Assembly (NCBI GenBank): GCA_028564705.1
Contig: JAPXFQ010002396.1
Coordinates: forward strand, 1 to 64,000
Length of the DNA stretch: 64,000 nucleotides
From: Apricaphanius iberus
Lineage: Eukaryota > Chordata > Actinopteri > Cyprinodontiformes > Aphaniidae
Direction of reading: 5' to 3'
The position numbers and the translations under genes are program-made. The notes under the pieces were generated by a model. That model saw only the letters and a list, made by a program, of their open reading frames with translations, ran no database searches and had not been told where the DNA came from. Of this stretch, positions 11,323-23,071 are shown one piece after another; positions within the stretch are counted from its first letter, which is position 1; each line of letters opens with the position of its first letter.

Positions 11323-13811
11323 ATGTTATTAAAACTAGTCATCAGTCAGGGAGATGTACATTTAGTTGCCACTAGTGTCCTTGTACGGATCTTGTGTCTG
11401 AGAGGGATTACTGGACTCACGTTAATGCACACTCAAAGAAAAACTTGCATGTTTTTGGATTGCAAATTTCAAACAAACATCTTAGGATCTTTTAAATCTC
11501 ACAAGAGTCAGAAGCACAGGTCTTATTCACTAAAAGATTTTAAACCAGGGATTGTAGTGTCATACACCTTTGCTTCCCCAGAATCGGCTTCAGATACATG
11601 TGATGATGACATTGGTGAGGATGCCCAACCATCTAGCTGTGATGGCGCACTAACTGACCTCCCAGATGTAATCGGGCACAGTTTGGCAGCAGCTTTGTTA
11701 AAATTAAAACATTTTTCCCATGTACCAAGCAGAGGAATCAATGAATTTTTGGTAGAACTTCACAACTTAACTGGTTGTCTCTCAAAATCCCATAGTGATA
11801 GTATTCTATTGGAAATTTTTCAGAAGCACAAGCTCCAAGGTGACAGGGCAGTCATGGAGGAAATAACTTCTTCTCTATGCTCATTAAATCCTCTAAATAA
11901 GGCAAAAGAGAAGGGTGGACCTTTGAGTTCTGCATATCAATGTAAGCAATATTACAATGCAAAATGTAATGTTGTTGAACCAGTTGAATATATTTTGGAT
12001 GCAAAGGAGAACAAAACATTCCAGTATGTCCCCATCCTAGAAACCCTGAAGGTGCTGCTGAGTAGGAATGATATTGTGGACAAGATAGTTGGTTATCACG
12101 AAACACAAAGGGAGACAGAGACTGGAAAATAAATATTGTACAGATCTTATAAGGATGGTCTGCATGATAAGGAAAATAGTTTGTTGTCAGGGAAAGACCT
12201 AAGTTTATCCTTAACTTTGTATGCTGATGACTTTGAGGTTTGTAACCCTTTGGGCACCTCCCGCAAAACCCATAAACTTTGTGCTGTGTATTGGGTACTG
12301 AGTAACCTTCCCCCAGGGTCTCATTCTAGTTTATCCTCAATCTTCCTGGCCATTTTGTGAAAAACGGACAATGTAAAGTCGTTTGGTTATGACAAGGTAT
12401 TAGAGCCCTTAAAAAGCGGCCTGAGGTCTTTGGAAGTTGATGGCATTTTGTCCCACAACTCGACAAATCACTGAATGGTACAGTGCAGACTATTGCTGCT
12501 GACAATTTAGGAGCTCATTGAATAGCAGGCTTTGTGGAGAACTTCACAGGCCAGTACTTTTGTCGTTTTTGTACAGCACCAGCTTCGGACATTCCGTTGC
12601 ACGAGGTTAGGTCAGGAACTTTTAACCTCAGGACAAAGGAAACACATGAAACCCATGTCAGAGCAGCCCTAGATAGTGGCAGTAGCTTTTTTGGAGTTAA
12701 AATAGCCTGTCCTTTTACTGAAGCACTGTCTCATTTTCATGTTCTCAGTGGCTATCCTCCTGACATTGCTCACAACCTTTTTGAAGGCATTGTGCCTGTT
12801 GAACTAGCTCATTGCCTTCATTGACTAATATCAAAGAAGTATATCACCTTGGACTATATAAACAGTTCCATTTTGCATTTTCCATACAGTGGACAGACAA
12901 AACCAATAAGCCTCATACTTTGCCACAAAATCTTTCAAGCAAGAAAACCATAGGGGGTAATGCCCATGAAAAATGGACCTTGTTAATGTTGCTCCCATTC
13001 CAAATTGGCCCCACGATCCCTGAACATGAACCAGTATGGCAGGTTTTGTTGGATCTAAAGCAGATTGTTGAGCTAGTGGTTGCTCCATTTCATAGTGATG
13101 AGTCTATTGCTTACCTTGAGAGCAAAATTTCAGATAATTGACAAAGGTATCAAGAGGTTTTTCCAAACAGAAAATTGTGGCCCAAACACCATTACATAGA
13201 ACATTACCCACAACTAATACAGCTTTTCGGGCCTCTGGTGGGCCTTTGGACCATCAGATTTGAGGCAAAGCACAGTTTCTTTAAAAAAGTTATAAAACAC
13301 CAGTTGCTTTAAAAACGTGCCTCTGTCTCTTGCTGTGAAACATCAGTTTATCATTGGTTACCACTTGTCATCTCCAAATATTGATAAACCAATACTTGAT
13401 TTCTCAGATGTATCCACTGTCCCATTAGATGTTTTGAAGGAAGAGCTAGCTCAAACTTTTAAACAGATAGATCCAGATGTATCTGAAATAAACCTTGCAA
13501 AAAATGTTTGGAGCAAGGGAATAAACCACAGACCAGGGACGATAGTGGCATATGGTTCTGAAGTTGGCTTACCTGAATTTGCGGAAATCCATCAAATATG
13601 CATTCGGCAGCAGAGACTAAATTTTGTGTTGAAACTGCTGTGTGGATGGTATTCTGAGCATTATGGAGCCTTTCAGCTGTCTGTATCTCCAGCACGAGAA
13701 CTTCCTCTTGTGGAAATCTTTGATTTGGTTGATGCATATCCTCTGGCTGCCTATTTAGTTGGTGGTGTGCGGATGGTGACCTTAAAGAGATCAATCTGTG
13801 TGCTCAAGTAA
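11323..13811 (+). pseudogene. C2H2 / transposase-like gene, decayed
   Basis: The start is not fixed: the first in-frame ATG is at 11323, but the family homology seems to begin nearer 11440. There a C2H2 finger (CMFLDCKFQTN....FKSHKSQKH) is followed by YSLKDFKPGIV. Later blocks, spread over several frames, are LYADDFEVCNPLGTS, AVYWVLSNLPPGSHSSLSSI, GQYFCRFCTAPASDI, SHFHVLSGYPPDIAHNLFEG, KKTIGGNAHEKWTLL, KHHYIEHYPQLIQLFGPL and GGVRMVTLKRSICVL. I recognise this as a highly repeated fish protein type with a YxDDF...NPLG...KH core. It looks transposase-like, possibly of the CACTA/tnp2 sort, but that assignment is inference. At least four stops or frameshifts (12130, 12358, 12480-12530, 13139, near 13310) break it. 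It ends at a CAA|GTAAGT donor at 13808. Confidence 0.6.
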
Positions 13812-15026
13812 GTATGTAAAATCATTGTGCTTATTGGTGTATAGAGTCTTTAACCCTCTAGGCGCCAAAGTCGCAATATTGCGACAAGCAACATTGCTGA
13901 CTTTATCGAGCCACAGCTGGAGATAAAATGTTGATTTTATATAGTTAATAGAGTAACGAAGCCACATAATAAAGGACATAAACAGATATATCCACCCGTT
14001 CTTGAAAAGAAGCCCAAAAAATCAAACATATAGATGTAGAAAATACATATATAGAAAAATCTAAATAAAAACACAAAATTATTGATGAAATAAAAAATTT
14101 AAAAAAGCAAAAAATTTGTAAAAGTCATGCAAGCCAATAGTGCCAACGCTGATGATGTCATAATATGCAAATTAGATGTATGATTTTGCTCCTGTCACAA
14201 ACTTTGGATCATACTGAAGATTTTCCTAATTTACAGTGTACCTTTATCTATAATCATATTAAAGCTACATTTTGAAATAGTGATATCAAAATTGAATATT
14301 TTATAGAAAAACCCCCGGCGCCTAGTGGGTTAAAAAGGAGGTCAGGGCATTCATGGACATACAATTCCAGCAAAGGCTATTAACTTCTAAAAACAAGTAT
14401 TTCTTGATTTTGAAATGGTTCCGCATTTGGATCCTCAGTGCTTTTCCCTTTGATCACAAAAAAATAATTATTCAAAAGGATCTAAAGTAAATCAAGGAAA
14501 TTGGATAAATATGAGAATGTTGTGGAAAACTCCGAAAATTAATGTATGGAAATCCAGGAGAGCACTATATTTTCAGTTCTGCTTTGAGCCTGAAGCACAC
14601 ACTTCATCCTCTGGTATTGTCCTCTGTTCTCCTCAGCCTCTTATTATTATCACAGGGGTGTTCGTTTAATTTTATTTGTGTGGAAAGTGGTGATGGGATT
14701 GGCAACATCATGCACTGATGAATGATGAAAGGAATGAAAGGACTGTGTTGGGAAACTGTAGAAAACGGAGTAGAAAAAAAACCCAAATTTGTGTCTCTGC
14801 TGTCACATACTAATATGCCTGGGAAAACCTAAGAAGTTTGGTTTTTAACTCAATGTCTTACACACTTTCGACTCATTGATTTTGCAATGTCTGTTTCTTT
14901 GCAAGGTCAAGTTGTCAAATTCTCAAAAGCATGGGTGTTTTAACTGTAAAAAAAAAGATTTGGTAAATTAAAATACCTCATTATAAATCTGATACTAATG
15001 AACTTTTCTTATTCTTTCCCAACAGA
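13812..15026 (+). other. intron-like spacer between the two linked genes
   Basis: AT-rich, with no coding frame, bounded by a GTAAGT donor at 13809 and the acceptor TTTCCCAACAG ending at 15026. The ATG of the next gene lies 15 nt after that acceptor. Confidence 0.4.
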
Positions 15027-16850
15027 CACTAAAGTGAAGCCATGACTCAAGCCATTCTCAGAGTTGTCCTTGGACCAGACAGTAGTCAGAGGGTCATGCT
15101 TTCTGCTGGTTTGCCTTCAACTGTGGCTGAACTGGAGACGGAGATAAAAACTCAGTGTAAAATAATGGAACCCTTCCGACTGCAGTTTATGGACACACTT
15201 TTTGGCAATGAATTAATTAACTTAACTTCAGTGGAAGAAATACAAGACAAAGCGACACTCAAAGTTGCATACATATCCTGCCAACCTCAAGACCAAGTTG
15301 AACACAGTTTCTCCTTTTCATCAACCAGGACTCCTGATGATGTCTCATCCTTTTCTGGTAACAGCACTGTGATTCTTTCATCTCCAGAGTCTACATCATC
15401 ACAGGCTTCATGGCCAGATTTGTTCTTCGTTCCTCGTTTCACATATGATGCTGAAATTAAGCTTGAGAAGGCCCACATAGCTTTCAAAGAAAAGGGGATA
15501 CTGCTGATCCCTGATCCAAAACTGAAGTCCGACATATTAGAGGGGTTGATCCAGGAGGTAGTCAAGCACTCAGTTTACCTCACAGACAGTAAGTTTTATT
15601 AAGTTTCAGAGGCTCTCATCCAGAAGCATCCATGTTTAAAGGAGAAAGGCTCACCCACTGGCTATGGAGGTTGCAAAATGAGCCTAAAATACAAGTTGTC
15701 AAACTACCGCACACAATCTCAGGAAAGTAGGATGTCCTTAAGTATGTGTGAATTCTTTGAAACATAAACCAGCTGACAAACGGTCCCCTGCTATTGATGT
15801 TAAGAGACCAGAAAGGGGTGAAATGGATTACTGCCCCTCTTTTCCACTTGGAGACAGTACCCAGTCACTGGAGAACATTAGAATCGAACTCCTTTCAGAT
15901 GTCAAGAAGCGCAACAACAGGGAGACAGTTAGGGCTAAAATGGACAGAACATATGCATTAAGAAGCCAAGAAGTTGTTTATCATGCTCCCATGATCAGTG
16001 ATGTAAAAGAGAGATGGTCAGCTCTTTTTGAGACAGCGGAGGTAATTTGAAAAATGGTGCCCTAACTAGTAATGTAATTGATTATTTGTTAATTTGTAAA
16101 AGTAAAGCTTGACTTCAGTCGGATGTGCATCCAAATATTCCATAACTGAGCCCGGATGACTAACTATGCACTGTCCTGTTTTGATGTTAGAAATGTCTTC
16201 TAAAATCTGTGGGTTGTGCTATTAAAAATAATTTCATGTTGTGTCAGATAAACGCAGAATTCGAGCGCATCACAACCATGCCTCTACAATCAAGGTTTCT
16301 GTCGCAGCCTAACCTTCACTCTGCAAGTCTGCTGAAAGTATTTGCAAAGCAATCGGGGGAGCAGGGCAAAAAGCTGAAAGACATAGCTGCTACGATGACA
16401 GTAAGAACTTTTAAATGGTTTTGATTATAACGTTTATACGCATTGCATTAGGTCAGTAAAAGAATTATGCATCCATGCAGAGTCTAACTGACTTTAACTG
16501 CAGGAGTACTGATTCCACTGAAAGGTCATTTTTATAATTTATTCAATGTCCCTCTGTGAGAAATTTATATTTTTTTATATCATCGCTGGAGATGATATTA
16601 AGTCCAATCCAAACAGGAAGTTTTAACGTTTTGTTGATGCCAGTGTCACCTGCTAACTGGTTAAAAAAGTTTAGTATGATTGTCTTCGATTACTTTCTTG
16701 TACGGAAAAATCGGGTTAAAATATCTCTCTTTTCTCCTTAAGGATGACATTGATGCTGGAAGGGAATCCCTCATAAAAGGACTCTGCATCTACATGAATG
16801 AGAATCCCAACGTCTTGGTGAAGGAGTACATAGCGAGTGTTTTGTGGCTT
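15027..16850 (+). pseudogene. PB1-like multi-copy fish gene, decayed
   Basis: Exon 1 (15027-16040, ATG 15042) begins with an ILRVVLG...QRVMLSAGLP segment. It then has FRLQFMDTLFGNELINL and VEEIQDKATLKV, which reads as a PB1/ubiquitin-like fold. Next come a Ser-rich stretch, ALIQKHPCLKEKGSPTGY, an in-frame TAA at 15600, and a frameshift near 15745 before KHKPADKRSPAIDVKRP. Donor GTAATT follows at 16041. Exon 2 (16249-16399) has EFERITTMPLQSRFLSQPN. Exon 3 from 16742 has DDIDAGRESLIKGLCIYMNE. Both introns keep GT/AG. This matches a very abundant fish predicted-protein type often labelled SAM-domain-3-like. Its function is unknown. Tight linkage to the transposase-like gene suggests one mobile unit. 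Confidence 0.6.
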
Positions 16851-17304
16851 TGGTACAGTTCAGAATTTACTTATTTAACTTTCTTATATTACTTTGACTG
16901 TTTAGGTTAATTTGTTCTTTTTAATACTTTAGAAAACATTGTCACACAAATGGTCCAAACAGTCAACTTTTTCTCCATAGCCTCTAGTTATGAAAGTGAA
17001 AAATCACCCATTTTGATCTCTGCCACAGAAAATAGTTTATTTGGTAGTTGGATGCAGACCTGGAGTATAACAAGTCCAGGTTAATGATAAAAAAACATCC
17101 AGTAAAATCAAAACAACTTAATGGAAAAAATTAGAACATCTTTACAATAGTTTTTTTTTTAAATAAAAAAAATTTTCTCCTTTTTTAACTGTCCTGTCTA
17201 GCAGTATGCTACTCAGAATTGGTGTCTGAGTACCAAGTACAAGCCCAACAGTTTTACTTTCCCAAGCAGAGTATTACAGCTTCGCTGTAGTACGCCACTT
17301 GATG
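16851..17304. other. spacer, no feature recognised
   Basis: AT-rich sequence between the PB1-like gene remnant and the 3' end of the large LINE. No terminal repeat of a DNA transposon could be identified here. Confidence 0.4.
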
Positions 17305-20300
17305 TATATGTATGAAAAATCTTTATTAGTGATTACTGTGGGTTCAATTTCCTGACGTCATGGACATTAAACTGAGACAAGAAGGGAGAAAGGAAGAAGG
17401 TGAAGAAAAGAAACCGGACCAGCAGAGGCGCGAACCGACGACACAAGACAGGGAGGCAAACAAAGAACACAAGAAAACATCCCAGTCCTCCACCTCTGCC
17501 GGACGGCAGAGAAACAGTAATACAAAACAAAAACAACAAACTGTACAGAACCAAACCAATAGTTCGGATCTAGTAGAATAAACTAAGAATTACACATTCA
17601 CTACACACAAGCATGGATTAATGAACATAATACAAATGTTTCTGGTAAGCTCCTGTGAACAACTAACTAATGATGATAACCTCAGCTTAAGATATGTCCG
17701 TCCACACCAATGTCCCCACACCTATGTGTGTGCGAGCATGCAGGTCTGAATAAGGTTTCCCCATGCAAGTGATTGATAGCTGGTGTAAGGAACCGTCAAT
17801 CCGTCCTACAGGAATCGACACAGACATGGAGGAGGCAAGAGATGTATGCATCCAGGGTCCCACAGAGTACAGAGGCCACAGGCGGATCAGCGCAGGGTCG
17901 ATCACCCACCAAGAGAGGAACAGATGGAAGCCCCAGGGGAACACCCACCAGCCACAATGCTGGGGCCCGAGAGATCGCAGTGACGAGCCCACGGGCTCCG
18001 CCGGAAACCGGCTACGCCAGGGCGGCCCCGGATCAGCCAACAAGGGCCCGCCGCCGCCGCAGGCAAGGGGGATCCGCAGCCAACCGACGGACAACACACG
18101 CCGCCGCCACCCCAGACCAATAACCACCGCCAACAACCCGGCCCGCCCCCACACACCCACACGCCAGGGAGCCACAGCAAGAGCCACAGCGGATGTATGC
18201 CCTCCCCAGGCCGCGCCCAGCCAGCACCTGGACATCCAGATCTTCCAGCTCCTGGGTCCAGATCCCGCCCCACGCAGGGCGCCAAGATCAGGTACCCAGC
18301 CAATGCCGGACAGCCCCCCCCGGACACAGCCAGCAGAAGTCCTGGAACTGGCAGGAGGCCTGGGCGCCAGGAACGGTCCCCACCGATCCACCGGACGGCA
18401 CCAACCTACTCTCCAACCCGGCACCCCCATAAGAGGTTCCCCAGTCAATCCAAGGAGGACGTCGGCCCGAAACGGCGGCCGCCCGACACACCGAACCACC
18501 CAGGACCCGCCAGACATGCACCAGGACCGAGCCGGGCCACGACCGGGACCCCCGGCCCCAGGCATCGAGAGCCATCATCAACCAGCGGGCAGGAGCATCC
18601 ATCGGGGAGTAACTGAGGGGAAGAAGGCGCATCAGACCAGAGGGAAGCCAAACACCCAACCTCACAGGTATACTCATACTACATAGACATAGACAGACAG
18701 AGACACTCATACGTACCCTCCCTCTCATGGATACACATTCTTACAAATACAGGACATACGAAAAAAGGACGCTATAGACTCATTCATACCCCCCATACAT
18801 ACACTATACTCCGTACTCCCAGGCCCAGGGACAGACGCCCCAATAGAGCACCCTGCCCCTAAACCCGGGAGACAGACCCCTTTGCCCACCAGGACGGGGA
18901 CAAGCAGACCGCCAAGGCCCCCACACCGGCAAGAGCAGCCCACCAGCCCAGGACCCCGACCAGACGGCCTGATGTTCTACCCGGGCTCCGACCCCTGATG
19001 GTCCAACGAACAGGGGTGTGGAAAGACCCCCCAGCCTCTCTCCCCCACTCAATGTGGTGTTGTTGCGTGTTGTTCTAATGTGCACTTAAAACAGAGGGGT
19101 GGGACATGGGAATACTGCCGGGTACCCCCATCCCCCCCCCCAGGCCCTCAGTGTCTAGATGCATTTAAACAGTGGGTGCCGGCAGCACAGGCGAGCCCCC
19201 CCACAACGGGCTCCCTATAAGGGGCCCCCCATAAGGGGTCCCGCCCCCAGCGCCAATGCGCCCCACCGCCAGGTCCCTACATGTGCGTTCCATGTAAATG
19301 TTGCAAGTGTAAGTGTCTAAGTTGCTCAATAAAATCGGGACCCAGGCCGCCACCGGGTAGCGAAGACGGAAGCTCCATCCCGCACCCCAGTGACGTGCCC
19401 ACGTCCCAAGGCCTTGTGAATGGTAGAATGAAGGAGCAGGTGGACAGAGGCATGGGGATGGGGATAAAATAACTGGGGTGACCATTGCCAACCCCAGGGA
19501 GCCAGCTCCCCTGCTGACTCCAATAGGCACCCCCGTTCGGCCGATCCACCAGGGGTGGGAGGCCCCAGCACGTCAAGTCGGGGCCCACGGCAGCGGACCC
19601 CCGAGCCCCATGGGGGCCCCGGCAATCCACCAGCCCCCATGCCAGGGGCATACCTAAATCCTTCCCAACATTCACATTGCTAACAAAACACATGTCACTA
19701 GACACCCAGGTTGAGTTAAGCCCCCCCTCCCCCTCAACGCCCTCCCCCCTCCCGTCCCAAGCGCACCCCGTTAAAAAGAGTGCCTGTGCTAGATGGTAAA
19801 AAGCCTCCCCGCCAATAAGAGACGCCCCAGGCACCGCCAGCGTCCGAGGGCCCCCGCGCCGAGGCCGGAACCCGGCGCACCACCGACTCGGGTACCCCGG
19901 ACATGCCGCGCCAGGCCTGTGAGCAGACCGAAGTCCCGGGCGGCCAATCCCCAGGCCGACATCCTCCAGCCTTGCTACTACCGCCCGATGGCCGGGTGGC
20001 AACAGAACCCAGCACGTCCACCCACCAGCCCACACCCCACCAACTGGTCAGTCACCGTGGAGGCCGACCAACACCGGCCAGAGCCCCCACCTCAGCACCC
20101 CCGCGAGGGCTAAGATCAAGACCCAGGAGCCATGTCCAGTGTCAATATAGCCGATCGGGCCCGGAGACGCCGGCCACCCGCCACGGCCTCTCGCCGACGC
20201 CCGGACGCGGCAAGCGGCCACCGGGGAGCAAGCGACAGGAACCAGCCCGGGGAGATGGAAAGGGCAGCAGCGCCCGCCAACCACCGGCCGACCACAGCCC

Positions 20301-20660
20301 CCCCCCAGCCGGCACCGACGGCAGCGCCCCCCCCCGGCCAAGCCCCAGCCAGGGCCCCAGCCGGGGGGCACGTCGCCCCAGAACCCCGAGCCCCAGGCCC
20401 AGCCCAGACCCCCCCAGAGCAGCACAGCACCAGGCCAGTAACCCGTGTCCGCCAGCACGACCCCTCTAAGGCGCCGCATGCAGCCACTAGGAGTCACCAC
20501 ACAAAGCCCCCAAAGTCCCACCCCAGGCGAGAGTCACGGCACCTACCGCCCCAACCGCAAGCGGAACCACCCCCAAGGACCCCCCTACAGTCACCACCAA
20601 CCCTTAAGCTCCACATCGGCAACCGTGTCCCACAGAACAGAATCAAGGGCCCGACCCCAC
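17305..20660 (-). other. long CpG-rich 3' UTR of the Tx1-type LINE
   Basis: This lies downstream of the ORF2 stop on the minus strand. The composition switches sharply from AT-rich coding to GC-rich with abundant CpG. Long open frames occur here on both strands only because stop codons are rare in such sequence. They show no domain and no agreement between the copies. AATAAA occurs near the far end. Confidence 0.75.
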
Positions 20661-21180
20661 TAGGTGATGGAACTGATCAAGGGTGACCAGAAAGATTGAT
20701 CAGATGTGGAGGCAGATGCCGTTTCTAGACCAATGTAATCGAGAAGGAGATCTCTATATTGATTAATATTCCGGGTATTTTTATTTTTCCAGTTCAAGAG
20801 GATATTTTTCTTAGCGATTCATAAGGCGATGTGAAATAATTGCATGGACTTTGTATCCATGGTAACTTCATCTAAATTTCCCAGCAAGCAAACTATGGGA
20901 GCAGGTGTGATATTACATTTCAGACACTTTGATAGGTCCTCACATATCTGGTACCAATATTTCTTAACAGGTGGGCAGAACCAAAGAGCATGCATATAAT
21001 TGTCTGGTAGATTGCTTGTACAATGTAAACAGGTACCAGACGGCGTATAACCCATCTTGAACATCCGTTGCCCTGTATAATGCACTCTATGAAGGATTTT
21101 ATATTGTATTAATCGTAGATTAGGATTTTTAAGAATTTTAAAGGTTCTTACAACACACGGCCTCAAATTTGAGGTTGAGA

Positions 21181-21249
21181 CCAGAGGTTTTGGTCTCAAA
21201 TTTGAGACCAAAACCTCTGGTCTCAAATTTGAGACCAGAGGTTTTGGTC
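21181..21249. repeat. double palindrome inside LINE ORF2
   Basis: Bases 21181-21220 form a perfect 40-bp palindrome and 21206-21249 a perfect 44-bp palindrome. They share the core GGTCTCAAATTTGAGACC and an arm that reads CAGAGGTTTT or its complement. The unit alternates in direct and inverted form and breaks the ORF2 frame at about 21225. Confidence 0.95.
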
Positions 21250-22089
21250 AATTGAGATGGACAAGTCCATCTCCCATTTTGAAATAGGAAGGGCTATTGA
21301 TTCATCTATTCTATTTAATGTTTTGTATATTTTAGATAGCAGTTTGGGAGGGTTAAGATTAAGGAAGTCTAAAACTTTTCCTGGAATTTGTAAATCAACT
21401 GTATTGAGCCTAAATTTATTTTTTATAATTGATTTAATTTGTTGGTATTCTAAGAATTTATTCTTGTTAATTCCGAATTGTGTAACCAATGTATTAAATT
21501 GGATAAAGTCTGTTCCATCAAATATATGCTCCAGGTATTCAATTCCTTTACAACTCCAGCCTGGAAAGTTGGAGAGTTCATTTTTTTTGTACGATATCCG
21601 GGTTTTTCCAGATGGGTGTACGCCTGCATGGGACTAGTGAGGTCTTTGTCATTTTAAGAAATTCCCACCAAGCTGTCAGAGAGGAGCTGATATTAATACT
21701 TTTAAAACATTCATTTTGTTTTATATTTGAGCTAACAAAAGGTAGATCTGAAAGTTTTATCTTATTGCATAGTGTCTGTTCAACATCTACCCAGCACTCA
21801 TCGATATAACTGTGTTTTACCCATCTTGATGTGTATTGGAGTCTGTTGGCTAAGAAATAATGACGAAAGTTTGGTAGGTCTAGACCTCCTTTATCTTTGG
21901 ACTTCTGTAGTGTTTTTAAGCTGATACGTGGGGGTTTATCTTTCCAAAGAAATTTAGAAACAGAAGAGTCCAGAGATCTAAACCAATCAGGTGATGGTTT
22001 GCTTGGGATCATTGAGAATAAATAATTGATTCTAGGCAAAACCATCATTTTTATTGTAGCTACCCTTCCAATAAGTGATATTGGAAGGG

Positions 22090-22099
22090 ATTTCCATCT
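22090..22099. repeat. target-site duplication, left
   Basis: ATTTCCATCT, repeated at 23062-23071. It lies in the LINE ORF2 codons for the ARWKS stretch. Confidence 0.85.
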
Positions 22100-22105
22100 A
22101 CAGGG

Positions 22106-22470
22106 GAAGAAATGCGCCCCACGGGGGCCAGCCAGCGCCGGAGAGAGGTCCCTCAAGGGGATCCTCCCGCACAGTGCGGCCGCCCATTACCTGCCGGGTT
22201 GAATCCCCCGGGCAGACTGTGCGGACCCCACCCGTTTATCTCTTAAACGTTTCTCGCCCTCTTCAACTCTGTCCTCTCAGTTCTGTCAATTTTTCCTTAA
22301 GATAGTTGTCGACTATCGGTCTCGTGCCGGTATTTAGCCTTAGATGGAGTTTACCACCCACTTTGGGCTGCATTCTCAAACAACCCGACTCCGAGAAGAC
22401 CCCGGCATGACGGGGGCCGTTACCGGCCCTACACCGTCCACGGGCTGAGCCTCGATCAGGAGGACTCAGA
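22106..22470 (-). pseudogene. 28S rRNA fragment (5' region)
   Basis: The minus strand reads a well-known large-subunit rRNA stretch. It runs GATCGAGGCTCAGCCCGTGG, then GGTGGTAAACTCCATCTAAG, GCTAAATACCGGCACGAGAC, CGATAGTCGACAA, ACGGGTGGGGTCCGC and GGATTCAACCCGGC, ending near GGGCGCATTTC. These lie in the 5' portion of 28S around the D2 expansion. It has several substitutions relative to the conserved sequence (for example in the segment that normally reads AGTACCGTAAGGG), and it is only about 365 nt long. It is a dead retro-copy, not an rDNA unit. Confidence 0.9.
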
Positions 22471-23061
22471 CAGAGTGTTGGTAGCCAGGTCTCCTAGTAG
22501 CTAGGAGACAGGTTAATGTTAGTAGCTATGCTGCTTTAGGCTAGGCTGTTGGAGGACATTATTAGGGTCTGTTCCTACTTTCTCTCCTACTTCTCCCCAA
22601 CTGCATGATGTGCTGTCAATTCAAGCACTAACCTGTTTTCTATTATAGTAGGTGCTCCGGATTAGCCCTGCTTGACGACCCTGACTAAGATGGCATTGCA
22701 GTGACGGAAAATTCTCCACGTCCTGCAACAAACTTCTGCATCAGTTCTATGCTCTTTCTGTGTCTCTGTTATGTATTCTCCAAGCCACAGACGGTCGCGG
22801 CAGATAACCGCTTGTGCTGAGCCTGGTTCTGCCGGAGGTTTCTTCCTGTTAAAAGGGAGTTTTTCCTTCCCACTGTCGCTGCATGCTTGCTCAGTATGAG
22901 GGATTGCTGAGAATTCCACGACGCAATCTTCTGTGGTTCTGTAATTTCTACACTAAACATTGTATTGTAATAACTCTTTTTGTAAAGTGCCTTGAGATGA
23001 CATCTGTTGTGAAATGGCGCTATATAAATAAACTGAATTGAATTGAATTGAATTGAATTGA
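22471..23061 (+). mobile_element. L2/Rex1-type LINE 3' tail
   Basis: Near-identical to 32510-33110: GGAGACAGGTTAATGTTAGT, GACGGAAA.TTCTCCACGTC, TTCCTGTTAAAAGGGAGTTT, and GTGCCTTGAGATGACATCTG followed by GCGCTATATAAATAAACTG. It ends in GAATT pentamers at 23034-23061. Confidence 0.9.
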
Positions 23062-23071
23062 ATTTCCATCT
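23062..23071. repeat. target-site duplication, right
   Basis: ATTTCCATCT, the partner of 22090-22099. Confidence 0.85.

Larger units (their letters stand above)
22100..23061 (+). mobile_element. 28S rRNA / L2-Rex1 LINE chimeric insertion
   Basis: Between two copies of ATTTCCATCT lie a 28S rRNA fragment in antisense (about 22106-22470) and the sense 3' end of an L2/Rex1-type LINE (about 22471-23061) with a GAATT-pentamer tail. Removing the insert and one duplication restores the ORF2 frame of the host LINE. The whole block therefore arrived in one event after the host LINE had inserted. Confidence 0.85.

Noticed and set aside
17687..20686. Many long open frames on both strands (up to about 300 codons)
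   Set aside because: They lie in the CpG-rich LINE UTR, overlap each other on both strands, are Pro/Arg/Gly-rich without domains, and are not preserved in the other copies.
22106..22470. Functional rRNA gene
   Set aside because: Only about 365 nt of 28S with substitutions, bounded by a LINE insertion's target duplications.
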